Positions 36,101 to 46,471 are shown, counted from the first letter of the stretch. The stretch: 64,000 bases of DNA from Conchocele bisecta (GCA_029237695.1 CM055277.1:39280242-39344241); one strand, 5' to 3'. Notes: generated from the sequence alone by a model not told the origin. Made by a program: numbers and translations.

Positions 36101-39100
36101 TTTCACCGATCCCGTGAGCAGTGACATAATTCTTTTCAGCTATTCATGTAACCATGCACTGACGATCGCATTGGTGCAGATACGACACAAACATCAACCA
36201 ATTTGAAACGTTTCAATTTGACCTTAACCGTGGACATGAAGGCAACATGGGTGTGGTATGGACTGAAAATATGGATGATGACAAGGAAGTACGGTATATA
36301 AAGTTTGAGGTCAATCCGACTTACCGTTACAGAGATAACGTGTACCAAAAAACTTTAATGTACATCTTGTAAATGGGACGGACGAACGGACAGATGGAAT
36401 ATGACAAAAACTATATACAGACTTTGTATGCCGGTGTATAATTATTAGAATGGGAGGGGCAGAATTCGCGGCAGACCAGTCGTCACATGTAAACAAACAT
36501 TAAAATCCATTTCTCCACCAATACATGCACCTGTGTGATCAGGGCTCCAGATAAGGAATTAGATTTTCATTCCATCATTTCTGAAGCAATTGGGCATTTG
36601 AAAATTTTAATTGGGTAAAATAAAATCACACTACTTTGTACACATCAAGAGACAGCAATTATTGAATTAGTTTCCTTCAAAATGAAAACATATTTTGGCA
36701 TTTCATTAGAATGGTCTCCTTGGGAGACAATTCTAATGAAATACCAAGATGTGTTTTCATGGAAAATAAGATAAGAAAAATTATGCTATATTTGTGGTCT
36801 GTTTATTGTTTTCTGCAGGTACCACAAACTTGTTATTGCTTTTTGATACTCGTTACTTCTGATTTAAATGTTTTCTTTTGGCAATTTTAATCGGGTATTT
36901 ACGCAAATACGCAGTTTATCTGGAGCTATGGTGATGAAAGTGATTTGAAACCATCTCTTCATTCTTCAGACACGTCTTGACAGTAGTTCGGAGTACATAT
37001 GTACAAATGTACATGTACATAATTCTAATTACATTTCATTACATAAGAGTTATGACGGAGTAGTGTTTCCAAATGTGCGTTTGAAATGTTCTTTATTTAC
37101 TTTCTATAGTAGGATGACGGAGTTTTACAATTCACTATTTTGTGGTAAACGTACAAATAAAATAACAGGGAACATCTTCATTCATAGTCTTTACTTATGG
37201 AGAAAAAGTAGCATTCACCTTACGTTTCGAATGTACATGCACCTTGTGAAAATTAAATGTTGCAGCTTATTTGTATCATGCATGTTAAGCTGCATCATGG
37301 CACCTCTTAAGCTTTCACGACCATAGCATTCATGACCATATGTTAATTTACCTGGATTAACAGTTTATCTGGACCCGCAAACCAGGCGACTTGTTAATTG
37401 GAATAATTAGCTTGGGGTAGCGAAACCTCTAGCCAAAAAAAACGCAAAAAAGGTGCGAAAGTGTATGAGGTGCGAACGTGCAGGTCGCAAAACCTCTGTA
37501 AATCATGAACTTGTTAATACCCAGAAAGCTAGACCCAGCATCATAGTACAACCTTATATAAAGCGGAAAACGTGCAGCTACTTTGACAGCAGATGAAACA
37601 CATAGAGTGAGGCATATAAATTATGCCCATATTGTAGTAACCGATTTAGCTCAGATAATCTCAGCTATACGGGTGTATGTTACTATTTCATCGCCGTCGA
37701 TAACCAGGTGGCTGACTATATATATCGATATTGCTGTAGCCAGTAGGTCCATATACCCGCGGTACTTAAGCTCTCGCAGTTAATTAAAGACGAAATAAAC
37801 ATCATAAATGTAAAAAAATCTAGTTACACGTGTTTGCATGTGCCATGCACTTATTTAATAATATTCAACTGAATAGACTATGCAAAAATTATCCCAACCC
37901 CTCATTCAAGATGCGACACATTCCCGCCTCCATCATCAGGTGCCTATTTCATCAACATTGCAAAGTATACTTTACTAGCAAAGTATACTTTGAGGGAGTA
38001 ATCATTTATTTTTCCTGAAATGCATTATTTCATATAGAACTAACAAATGCATGTATTTCATGATTAAAAGTATTGTGACCGGCTGGTCAGTGAGTCCAGG
38101 CGAGACTCGCGTATTCCAGGTACATGTATTCTGCAAGTCAATTCTAGGTCTGTAACTTAGTCATGTTAATGGAGCCAGCTAAAAGACATGTGTTGGTAGA
38201 TTTCAATTTGTGTAATATCAGCTGGGAGGCTAATATAATGTTTCATGGTATATGCAATAGTTGATCACACAATCTGGATCAATGGAATATACAGGGTAGA
38301 CACATTTGATGAGTTCCTGTTCTTGTAAAAATAGTCAAGCATGATTTTGTAAATGTATTAATAACTAGGTGTTAATTAGTTCCAGCCATATGCTGGATGT
38401 CTGGAGTAGGCTGGACAATGTGAATTTATCTCTGTAGATATAAGCCAATCAGATATTGGTATAGAATGGGGTCTTATGGGTAAGGCCAGCCTCCTGTCAT
38501 ACCTTATAAGGATTAACCAATCATTAAAAGGTATGACAAGGAATTGTGGGAAATGTTTTAGAACTCAGAAATGTTGGAGAATGCTGATCAGTTTTAAGTT
38601 TTACTTTCGGACCCTTTGGTTGGGACTTCAAAATTGTGGAATTTATTAAGTCATAGAAATATCACGTGAAACCTTTCTAAGCCAAGCGAGTACTTAAGAG
38701 AAAGTTGTATTGTGTTGTATTAAGTGGATTATTCTAATTTGAGGTGGACACCCAAGAAAAATATTGATTAAAATTATAAACAACTACTTTCGGACTTGTC
38801 CAGTAATTCAGAGCACCCAACAGTAGTAGGTTGTAGAGCGGACGGTACACACGCGTCCGTTGGGTGACAGTATGTAGAATTATTATACTGAATTTATTAC
38901 ATTATCACAGCCATAATGGCTGTGATAATGTAATAAATTCAGTATAATAAAAATTATAAATTTATCATAAAATTGAAAATTTCTCCCTCAAAGTATACTT
39001 TGCTACTAAAGTATACTTTGCAATGTTGATGAAATAGGCTACAGGAATCCAGTGCCTAATTTGATGTGAAACATGTTACACTGGCAAGATGCGACACATT

Positions 39101-42100
39101 CCCGCCTCCATCATCAGCTGCTTCTCATGTACCCGCAGTAGTCATACACGTTCTTTACTACATTTTCAGGATTATTTTAATTATTCCATGATAATAAACA
39201 TATCTGACATAAGTTTGCCATATTAGTGTCAACACAAATGACAGTATTTGATAACTTATCTATAATTTCTTAGATATCACTGCATTATGTGAGTCGGGTC
39301 TAAAGTAAATTAAATTTGACAAAATATGTGCTATTTTTTTCTGATACGATTTGTCATGCAGAATATATCATAAAAACTCATATTTTAAATTATTTTTTTA
39401 TCATTCAGTGCAATGTCGATTTCCATGTTACACATTTATGACTATAAACAACAGCTAGATGACGCAGGCATTTTATAAAATTTATAATTCAAGAATTAAA
39501 ATTTACCGCGGGTATATGGAACCCGCGAGTATAGGGGAAGCGACTACCCAAGCGCGTGTCCGAAGTTCGTGAACATAAGCAAACTCAATTAGGTCAGAAT
39601 TGATATTTTTAATGCTGATGTGCATCAAGGTTTACAAATATTATTATTTCGAATTACAAATGTACTTACACCATTAATCTACTTCTAATCGTCTTCTATT
39701 GGAAAAAAATGTACTGTTTTGGTAGACATATTTTATGACTTGTATAAACAGTGGTGTGACACCTGACCTACATTGCAGGCTGGTATAGTCCATGTTTAAA
39801 AAACATAATTTGAACATACAAAATATGTATTCAGATTGTTATTACTAGTTTTGCGATTATCTGCTATCACATTTTTGAACGTCAAAATTCAAGAAAAATA
39901 TTTGCAGTAAAACAATTGAGGTGATGAGGAGAAAATACAAATTTAGTGCGACATTACCTAGACCGGAAGTGAGAGGGGTTGGCAACGTTACCAGCCACAT
40001 AGGGGCCCTCTGGTAACCCGCCAAATACTTGTCCATTGTCACCTGCTAAATAGTGGCCGTTAGATATTGGCTGCTGCCTGGTTATACTCCAAATGTGCAA
40101 GATATGTGTCACTGGCCAGATAGTGGCTACTGACAAAAGTCTAAATATGCTCCATACGTGTCCGATGTGTGTCCATTGTCACCTGCCATATAGGATCTAC
40201 TGTCTGGTTATGTTTTTTGTGCATATTCACATTTTAGAGAAGGAAATTTACATGTGATATTTGCAACAGGCCCATGTAAGTTTGCTTGGCACGACGCATG
40301 CGCAAACTCAGAACTGTCATATATTAGCGGTGCTTGTCCTAAGTAATTTCCAGACAAGTTTACTCTGACGCGACACATGCGTATGCTCACAATATTCTCC
40401 TGTGAGTATAGGTATGCGTCATGTTACAGTAAACCTGTATGGAAATGCCTGGTACAAACACCACACATGTATAGCAGTTCTCCTGTAAGTATATGTATGT
40501 GTCGTGTTAACCTGTATGGAAATGCCTGGTACAAACACCACACATGTATGGCAGTTCTCCTGTAAGTATATGTATGTGTCGTGTTAACCTGTATGGAAAT
40601 GCCTGGTACAAACACCACACATGTATGGCAGTTCTCCTGTAATTATATGTACGTGTCGTGTTAACTTGTATGGAAATGCCTGGTACAAACACCACACATG
40701 TATGGCAGTTCTCCTGTAAGTATATGTATGTGTCGTGTTAACCTGTATGGAAATGCCTGGTACAAACACCACACATGTATGGCAGTTCTCCTGTAAGTAT
40801 ATGCATGTGTCGTGTTAACCTGTATGGAAATGCCTGGTACAAACACCACACATGTATGGCAGTTCTCCTGTAAGTATATGTATGTGTTGTGTTAACCTAC
40901 ATACGAAGTATAACAGCTGCAGCTATTATACTTTAAAAGTGTTAAGATTTTCTAGGAAAGAATGAACTTACCGACGGACGGACGTACGGACGGACGGACA
41001 CACATGACAAAAGCAATATACTCATGTTTCTTCAAAAAGTGAATATAATAACCAGGGCCTCTATTTGGCATGTAACCAGAGCCCTTAGTTGGCAGTTTAC
41101 CAGGGCCCTATTCGGCTGGTAAAAAAGGCCCCTATTTGGCGGGTTACATGGGTGCCCCTATATGGCAGGTGAAGGGCCCCAATTTGGCGGGTTACCTGGG
41201 TGCCCCTATTTGGCGGGTTACATGGGTGCCCCTATATGGCAGGTGAAGGGCCCCTATTTGGCGGGTTACATGGGTGCCCCTATATGGCAGGTGAAGGTAT
41301 GACTGTGCTAAATATAGCACACATCGGCCAGTGGGTATGCTTTAGTAGTCCGGTATAAAAAAATAGTGCAGACGTTTTGAGGCCACAGACCCAATTTGCT
41401 TGTAAATCCTGATCCATTACAGCCCAATTTTACTTGAGAAACATGTTGGGGTGTTTTTAACACCAGTTTCCAGCATATTTCTAGCATTTAAAAGAAATTA
41501 CTGAGCCTGCTTGTCACGTGATGTGAACACTACATCACATGACAATTTGATGATAAACAATATGGCGGACAGGACAAGATTGAATTTTTCTTTCTTAGGA
41601 GTAAGTGAACATATTGTTTAATTAGTGAAAATCCGGTTCAGACAGGTTGCAGGTTATGAAAAGGTAGGTTCCACAGCATCCATACGAATAGTGAAAGTGT
41701 GAGAGTATGGCCATATTTGGAGGAATCGGTTAAGTTGTATAGTAAAAGTAATTGGTGGTTGCTAGCCTGAAAGTCCCCTATTTGGCGGGTTACATGGGTA
41801 CCCCTATATGGCACGTGAAGGGCCTCTATTTAGCGGGTTACATGGGAGCCCCTATATGTCGGGAATCTCTACAAACCATACAGACGCGACATACCAAGTA
41901 TGACGCCCGCGGCTATTACGGTTTCAAAAAGTTTCACAACTTTTAAGACAAAATTGCCAAAGTCTAAGTAAAAAAAGGTGGAGGTAACCCATGAAGCGGG
42001 GAACGAATCGACAATCAAAATGTACTTTGCACATGTACACACCATAATGATGTTACATACGAAGTATAACAGCTGCAGCTATTATACTTTAAAAGACTTA

Positions 42101-45100
42101 CTAGAAAAGAATGGACGTACCGACGGACGTATGGACACACATGACAAAAGCAACATACTCATGTTTCTTCAAAAGGTGGATATAATAACCAGGGCCTCTA
42201 TTTCGCATGTAACCAGAGCCCTTAGCTGGCAGTTTACCAGGGCCCCTATTCGGCTGGTAAAAAGAGCCCCTATTTGGCGGGTTACATGGAGCCCCTATTT
42301 GGCAGGCTACCTGGGTGCCCCTATTTGGCGGGTTACATGGGTGCCCCTATATGGCAGGTGAAGGGCCCTTATTTGTCGGGAATCTCTACAAATCATACAC
42401 ATGATACAGAAGCGACATACCAAGTATGACGCCTGCGGCTATTACGGTTTCAAAAAGTTTTAAGACAAAATTGTTAAAGTCAAATTAAAAAAGGGGGAGG
42501 TAACCAATGAACTGGGGAAGGAATCTACGATGAAAGTGTACTTTGCACATATACACACCATAAGGATGTTACATACAAAGTTTTTTGATTCGGCTCATAT
42601 TTAAGGGTGGGAATTGGCTCGAACACCTTCCATACCCGGACATACGAAGTATAACAGCTGCAGCTATTATACTTTAAAAGTGTTCAGACTTACTAGAAAA
42701 GAATGAACGTACCGACAGACGTATGGACACACATGACAAAAGCAATATACTCATGTTTCTTCAAAAAGTGGATATAATAACCAGGGCCTCAAGTTTGCAT
42801 GTAACCAGAGGCCTTATTTCGCAGTAGTACCAGGGCCCTATTTGGCGGGTAAAAAGGGCCCCTATTTGGCGGGTAACGTTGCCAACCATACTGCCGGAAG
42901 TTGCCTGTCACACGTGTAGTAGTGAATACACATATACAGCGACTGTTTACAGCAGAAAAATGTCAACGTTGGGTACAGTAAAGTTGATGTCCGTTACCAT
43001 GGGTAACTGGGACTTCCGTTTTGGGTAACTACCTCAACTTTGTTTGATATTTGACTTGTTTCAATCGCAGTTTTGTTAATAAATTAATGTGTTGACAGCA
43101 GAAGACCCAATTTCAATGTGTTCATCCGGGTTTTTATATACTGGTCAAAACATGCGAGAAAAACTGGATGAAATCGAAAACACGAACTTACGTACCTCAC
43201 GTACTTACACGATATACAGTACGCTCAGCGCGACTTTTGACTTCTCCCACCCGACCCCGTGATCAGATGGAGAGTGGACGTAAAAATTCCTCCCACCGTG
43301 TCCGGTGGAAATCCCACTCGGCGCGGTGGAGAGGCAAAATGGCCACCGTGGGACAATTTTCAAGACCGAATTTCCCGCAGCGAAGAGAGCGTTTATGGCC
43401 GAATTACTGGAGATTTGTCCCACCGTGTTAACACACGGCGCATCACCGTGCCAGCATACAGGTAATACGGTTAGCGAAGAGTGCAATTTTGTACTTTGAA
43501 AAAGTAAAATGTAGAACCGAAGGAATGCAACTTAACATTACGATTTAATTTTGTCCGTCCCGTCGACAGGCGAAGGTACGTTACAAAGAACCGAATATTT
43601 TGAGGAATAATGTATGTTCCTTCTCGACGAGGAAACAAAATGTAAGGTTCTTAATAATTGTATCTACTCGGAAAATCGAGCGACCATACATATTTAAAAT
43701 AACAGCTGACGTAACGGCGGAAAAAGGTAAACGGCCTACGTGACAATTAACATTTACTTCTAAAATGTTCATATTGTAAATTTGTAATCAATCCTATCCC
43801 CCATATGGAGCCCGATACCAACAACACAAATATTCGTGTTTAGAATTTCTGTTTGAAATCGTAACACTGCTTTGTTGAATCACATCCAATCCAATCAATA
43901 CTAAAAGCACACAAACACACATTTCGCGGAAATAGAGACGATTCTCATCTGCTACCAAATCTGTTTTTATTAAGGAATAAAACGAATATAAAAGCATCAA
44001 TATTTATTCTATCAATATATATTTTGACAACACATAAGAATTAATCGTCTTAGGAGATGATAACAATCGTTTTAGTAGACGATTCTCCTGTGCTGCCAAA
44101 ATAGTTTTATTATGAAATTAAAAATATGAAAAGAACTATTTATATTTACTACAAAAACAGGTTTTGACAAAACCTGAAACCGTGAAACATGTTTTGTTGA
44201 GAATATGTTACATTTTCGTTTCGCGAAATTGTAACATGTCCCTGATAGGACATGTACACATCGTCTTGGAAGACGATTCTCATGTGCTGCCAAAAGAAAT
44301 GGAACAAATGTGGGCATCCATCAATATTTTTGACAATCAAAACATGGTTTGACAAAACATGAGACGATCCTGATGTGCTGCCAGTACATGTTTATTGAGT
44401 AAATAAAGATTCTGTTGCCTTTTTTTGAGATTCTGCACCTTCTCTCCGATCAATAAAATGGAAGAAATATTTTTATGAAAACCGCTATGCTGTAAGAGAG
44501 ATAAGTTCCATTCCATTAATAAATATGTGTAGAGTAATTGATCGTAAATGTGCTGCTCTTGTGTCGGCGTGTTTCAAAGGTCCAATCGACACAACTTAAC
44601 CTTTAGATGCATTTTGTAACCTTTGATGTCTCACTTTCCAACACCGACACACGTCCCAGTAGGTCACCGCACGTGCTTATGATGATGTATGACGTGATCG
44701 GACAAAACCGGGCTTATTGCATATGTGACTAGCGAAGACCAACACGTAGATCGTAACATGTCCCTAACAGGACACGTAAATCGTTTCTCATATGCTGCCA
44801 AAATATGTTTATTAGAAAAAATAATATTATTTTTTTGACAAAACATGAGAATTGCCTCCTAAAACACGAGAATTATAATGGTGTTCTGTTAGTGTCGTAT
44901 AACTTGCATTTACTCGATCTCGACCTCCACACGAGATCGCGAAAACGCTAGGCCAAATGATGGTTGGACAATCACATTACGTATGAAATAATAGCTACGA
45001 TACACACAGAGCCGAACTAGAGCTTCGTAGTAATACTACTAGTATCGTCATCATAATATCGTATTATCGCCATCGTGTTACCGACAGACCAGTGGGGTGG

Positions 45101-46471
45101 AAATATGGAAGTATGTTTTATGCCTAATGCGAGGTAAAATATTGTTATTTATATTTATAGTGAAAATATTGGTGTGTTTGTGAACATGAGAATCGTCTCG
45201 ACCAATGATTCTCGTGTTTTTAGGAGACGATTATCATGATTTGTCAAAATATGTTTCAGTTTAACAATAAACAAATATGAACCAAAATCCAATGAATGCA
45301 GATATATAAGAAAGGAAAAATGTATATATTTATAAAAAAAATGAATAAAAAAACACAAAAGCAAGTCAGAATAAGTGTAAATGTTTGGGTACTACGCTAT
45401 TACTGTACAGGTAAGCCAGCCTGGCATCCCGATGGAACACGGGGTCGTATCACGGGGGAACACCGTGGCCGTTTTATGGCTATTGGAAGTTCGTCCAGCT
45501 TGGTCTCCGTCCGCGGTGGTAATACAGGTCATATGGTCACCGTGGGAGGCACATAACTCCCACCGTGATTTTCCCACTCTGAGAAAATTCCTCCCACCGT
45601 GTGAGAGTGGAAAAGGCAAAAAGCACTCAGAGTCTGAGCTTATATGAAAGTGGAGCGCAGTGGCCTGGTGGTTAGAGCGTCAGACTGCTGATCTAAAGGT
45701 CGTGGGTTCGAGCCTCACCGGAGGCGCTGCGTTGTGTCCTTGAGCAAGACAATTTATCCATACCGCTTCAGTCCACCCAGCTGTAAATGGGTACCGGCTA
45801 ATTACCGGGAACCTCGATTGTATTTGAATTGTATGTACATGTATAAATGAAATAAATACCTGCTCGAAATTACCCGTGAGGGTGTGCAGCAGTATAAAGA
45901 GATAAAGATAAAGATTATACTGTATGATTTATCGTCAATATTTTAGTTTCAATACATCGATATGAAAGTTAATCAATGACACCTCTATTAGTAGCCAAAT
46001 TGTCCATTTCTCAAGTATTAGTAGACAAATGGCTACTGCAGACACCAGCAACGTAGTAAACTAATATTAAACACACCACCTTCTCTCGAAATGTGGTCCG
46101 AACCGATACAGGTCCGAATCGATAAAAGTCCGTACTCCGACGATCCCGTCTACGTAGGCGTGTCCCTGTGGCGAATTTCAATTAATATACTACCCAATTC
46201 ACAGGCAAAAACGGAAGACTAAGATAAAGGGAAAATGTACTTACCACAGAATGTCCCACGTTCCGCAAATAAAACCATGAATCAAAGATATGAGCAAATT
46301 TCTCCATTTCCATGCTTCCGATTTCACAGAATCGGGTTTGCCGACACGATAAACGACATAATTTAGCAAACCAAATGAAACAACACTTCCGAAAAACATG
46401 TAATAGCCATGTCGCTGCTGTACTTTATTATATGGATCGAAGTTGAACTCTTCCTCATTCATTTTCCACAC
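26723..46471 (-). CDS. TLC-domain membrane protein, TLCD1/TLCD2-like (four-exon gene, whole span)
   Basis: Joining 46245-46471, 33021-33103, 28430-28512 and 26723-27166 on the minus strand gives one 837-nt frame (278 residues plus stop). All introns are GT-AG and phases agree at each junction. Segments resemble vertebrate TLCD2 in order: WKWRNLLISLIHGFICGTW near residues 54-72, GYFVYDF near 104-110, the TLC-type HH pair at 128-129 after NWEVTV, LMAEINSFFLHSRKL near 153-167 and NDVLRGWKRKP after the last membrane helix. Spacing from HH to the E-x-N motif equals that recalled for human TLCD2. Five or six hydrophobic segments are visible, with a hydrophilic Asn/Lys-rich tail. Known of the family: TLCD1/2 and worm FLD-1 are multipass membrane proteins that limit incorporation of long-chain polyunsaturated fatty acids into phospholipids and so affect membrane fluidity. 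TLCD1 versus TLCD2 cannot be decided. I saw no clear polyadenylation signal after the stop. Confidence 0.9.
27167..28429. repeat. TLCD-like intron 3, mostly a tandem-core element (27623-28342, minus)
   Basis: On the minus strand the element starts near 28342 with TTTATGCCTCCGCC and ends ACATTTCTAG at 27623, again a CTAG end before T. The core units are about 135 bp (TGTGTGAAATATCAAGCAGA, TGACCTTGACTCTGGGCTTA). ATGCCCC words lie inverted near both ends. The plan matches the Helitron-like copies, but no 16-bp hairpin is seen. Confidence 0.6.
28430..28512 (-). CDS. TLCD-like gene, exon 3 (TLC HH motif)
   Basis: Also 83 nt, from a GTTTCAG acceptor to a GTAAGT donor. It codes GYFVYDFIDMAYNKK and NWEVTVHHIA, holding Asp109, Asp112 and His128-His129, which match conserved polar positions of TLC domains. 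It ends in phase 0 before Val132 of exon 4. Confidence 0.9.
28513..30029. repeat. TLCD-like intron 2, left part: half hAT MITE and two tandem-core elements
   Basis: 28600-28806 is one half of the GAGCTCCAGATA family (ATTAGAATTGTCTCCAAGGA at its inner end). 28806-29330 has about three units (GGGGAGATAATCCATGAC, AAACTTTGCGCA, CTCATCATAAGGAA) ending GGACGGGCCGGACAAGGGTA and GGTGGGGCATAAAAAG. 29620-30029 has three units of about 130 bp (AATGCATGTGTGCAATATGA, AACAGAAATTATAGGTG) with GACAGACGGACGGACGT and is broken by the Helitron-like copy 2; it resumes at 32456-32550. The same core as 28806 appears at 41925, 42440 and 50910. Confidence 0.66.
30030..32455 (-). mobile_element. Non-autonomous Helitron/Helentron-like element, copy 2 (inverted)
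   Basis: This is the reverse complement of 7157-9631, almost identical over the terminal 215 bases and closely similar throughout. Host sequence on both sides (CAAACAGAAA before, TTATAGGTGATTT after) joins to match the uninterrupted unit at 29687-29715, so the insertion is precise, with no duplication and A|T flanks. It lies in intron 2 of the TLCD-like gene. Minor indels in poly-T tracts separate the copies. Confidence 0.75.
32456..33020. other. TLCD-like intron 2, right part
   Basis: 32456-32550 completes the tandem-core element (ACAAAAACTTTCAAAAAATA, ACAGACGGACAGGACG). 32715-32790 is a GGTCGCAAAACCCAT MITE end (GGTTGCAAAACCCATAAACC). The remainder is unassigned. Confidence 0.5.
33021..33103 (-). 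CDS. TLCD-like gene, exon 2
   Basis: An 83-nt exon between a TTTCAG acceptor and a GTATGT donor. It completes codon 76 (Cys), adds 27 codons including LVLYPEMFEDLVHHINYF, and ends with one base of Gly104. Phase matches both neighbours. Base composition is richer in G+C than the surrounding intron, as in the other exons of this gene. It aligns with the loop after the second helix and the start of the third helix in TLCD2. Confidence 0.88.
33104..33870. repeat. Hairpin-bearing foldback repeat in TLCD-like intron 1
   Basis: AATAGTAGGTTAGTG (33160) and its inverse CTAACCTACTATTC-like GTAACCTACTATTC (33259) form a hairpin followed by TATTCTATTTATCCCGTCAA. TTGACGGGATAAATA recurs inverted near 33413. 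A second dyad, AATAAAATCATGGGCT / AGCCCATGGTTTTATT, spans 33722-33807. GACGTCA-type sites are frequent at 33500-33630. I take it as one composite foldback element. Confidence 0.5.
33872..34095 (+). repeat. tRNA-derived SINE, type 1
   Basis: GGATTAGCTCAGTAGGTAGA (A box) and GGGTTCGATTCCCACC (B box) are about 35 bases apart, as in a tRNA gene. After the tRNA-like part comes GTGTCCTTGGACAAGACAAC, a core like that conserved in animal SINEs, then a tail ending ATTTATTTATTACC. The arms do not give a proper cloverleaf, so it is not a tRNA gene. Confidence 0.72.
34096..34470. other. Unassigned intronic stretch
   Basis: Nothing assignable seen. Confidence 0.3.
34472..34848. mobile_element. GAGCTCCAGGTAA MITE, complete copy
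   Basis: Starts CAGAGCTCCAGGTAAGG and ends AACTTATCTGGAGCTCTG, with TAATA on both sides. A related copy at 19736 has a full 8-bp duplication. The interior has AATATGCATTGATTT and its inverse near the two ends. Confidence 0.72.
34854..35200. other. Unassigned intronic stretch
   Basis: Nothing assignable seen. Confidence 0.3.
35204..36442 (+). repeat. Tandem-core element with about 190-bp units
   Basis: The head ACAAGAGTGCCGTAAGTCAC matches 2031. Four units share AAGGTGCACATCTTCAATAT, GTGTAGAAGACGTGTGTATA and TTTCAGATCGATCG. The unit ends in CCGCCCGCCCGCCCCGCGG, then a second head-like part and ACGGACGAACGGACAGATGG, ACTATATACAGACTTTGTAT. Two fused elements of this class are possible. Confidence 0.65.
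36540..36936. mobile_element. GAGCTCCAGATAA MITE, further copy
   Basis: From GGGCTCCAGATAAGGAATTA to GTTTATCTGGAGC, with the same internal hairpin AATGGTCTCCTTGGGAGACA as in 19736-20118. GTGAT lies on both sides as a decayed target duplication. Confidence 0.7.
36937..37937. other. Unassigned intronic stretch
   Basis: Contains scattered short open frames but nothing with coding character or splice support. Confidence 0.3.
37938..39045. mobile_element. AAAGTATACTTT foldback MITE split by a solo LTR
   Basis: 37938-38073 and 38870-39045 are adjoining parts of the family seen intact at 16441-16756 (here reversed). The junction of intact copies, AAAAGTATGCAGAATTATTA, is opened exactly at GTAT, which now appears on both sides of the insert. 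Confidence 0.8.
38074..38869. mobile_element. Solo LTR, 796 bp, with GTAT target duplication
   Basis: Starts TGTGACCGGCTGG and ends CGTTGGGTGACA, so it has TG...CA termini. GTAT at 38070-38073 and 38870-38873 is the target duplication. There is no internal coding sequence, primer binding site or second LTR, so it is a recombination remnant. A 4- to 6-bp duplication fits Ty3/gypsy or related LTR retrotransposons. The exact family is not identified, and transcription strand is unknown. Confidence 0.78.
39046..39960. other. Unassigned intronic stretch
   Basis: 39055-39115 repeats a piece found at 37909-37940 (AGATGCGACACATTCCCGCC), so a short duplication flanks the MITE plus LTR block. The rest is unassigned. 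Confidence 0.4.
39961..40430. repeat. Start of the GGCGGGTTAC-rich repeat block
   Basis: 39990-40200 has GGTAACCCGCCAAATACTTG, CATTGTCACCTGC and similar words, three times, in the inverse sense of the repeats at 41050-42890. Together they suggest a large inverted structure. Confidence 0.45.
40424..40904. repeat. 77-bp tandem repeat, about six units
   Basis: Units with AACCTGTATGGAAATGCCTG, TACAAACACCACACATGTAT and GCAGTTCTCCTGTAAGTATA recur every 77 bases with few changes. 77 is not a multiple of three, and the repeated minus-strand open frames of 62 residues are shadows. Confidence 0.88.
40905..42900 (+). repeat. Tandem-core block with three copies of a composite unit and short GGCGGGTTACATGG repeats
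   Basis: ACATACGAAGTATAACAGCT starts at about 40908, 42056 and 42638. Each start is followed by an ACCGACGGACG-type microsatellite, ACACATGACAAAAGCA, then runs of 27- to 28-bp units like CCCCTATTTGGCGGGTTACA. Other core pieces (AAAAGGTGGAGGTAACCCAT, ACTTTGCACATGTACACACC) match the core at 28806 and 50910. At 41513-41522 lies a GTCACGTGAT site. The unit has been duplicated as a whole. Confidence 0.7.
42901..43930. repeat. Intron stretch with a CACCGTG-rich repeat at 43245-43450
   Basis: CCCACCGTG or its inverse CACGGTG occurs about six times between 43285 and 43452. The same words recur at 45436-45605. Open frames on both strands here have no splice support. The rest is unassigned. Confidence 0.5.
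43931..45260. repeat. Cluster of GACGATTCTCATGTGCTGCC motifs
   Basis: The motif, often followed by AAAACATGTTTTTATTAA-like sequence and opposed by GACAAAACATGAGA, occurs near 43934, 44078, 44271, 44364, 44782 and, inverted, 44837 and 45185-45240. ACATGTCCCTGATAGGACAT at 44236 and ACATGTCCCTAACAGGACAC at 44757 are small hairpins found between them. The spacing is irregular, so this is a dispersed motif cluster and not a simple tandem array. Confidence 0.6.
45419..45640. repeat. CACCGTG-rich repeat, second copy
   Basis: Contains GGAACACCGTGGCC, GTCACCGTGGGAGG, CTCCCACCGTGATTTTCCCA and CCTCCCACCGTGTGAGAGTG. Related to 43245-43450. The overlapping open frames on both strands are symmetric and without splice sites. 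Confidence 0.5.
45651..45865 (+). repeat. tRNA-derived SINE, type 2
   Basis: TGGCCTGGTGGTTAGAGCGT (A box) and GTGGGTTCGAGCCTCACC (B box) lie about 35 bases apart. A core GTTGTGTCCTTGAGCAAGAC follows, then a tail with AAATGGGTACCGGC and an AT-rich 3' end. A second copy lies inverted at 57560-57722. The core is like those shared among metazoan SINEs; the exact named family is not assigned. Confidence 0.78.
45866..46244. other. TLCD-like intron 1, 5' end
   Basis: Nothing assignable except GTCCGAACCGATACAGGTCC repeats near 46096-46125. Confidence 0.3.
46245..46471 (-). CDS. TLCD-like gene, exon 1 (start codon, first membrane segments)
   Basis: This exon codes the N-terminus (residues 1-75 plus two bases of codon 76). 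It begins MWKMNEEEF; the Met at residue 4 is an alternative start. A short acidic/polar leader is followed by a hydrophobic segment near residues 23-43 and the start of the TLC domain near residues 54-72. The 3' border reads CTGTG then GTAAGT, a strong donor, leaving phase 2. Confidence 0.88.

Noticed and set aside
40424..40849. Four similar 62-residue minus-strand open frames
   Set aside because: Each is one or two units of the 77-bp tandem repeat; the period is not a multiple of three.
43168..43499. Several overlapping open frames in a G+C-rich patch
   Set aside because: Frames are open on both strands owing to CACCGTG-type repeats, and no acceptor/donor pair gives a phased exon for the TLCD-like gene.
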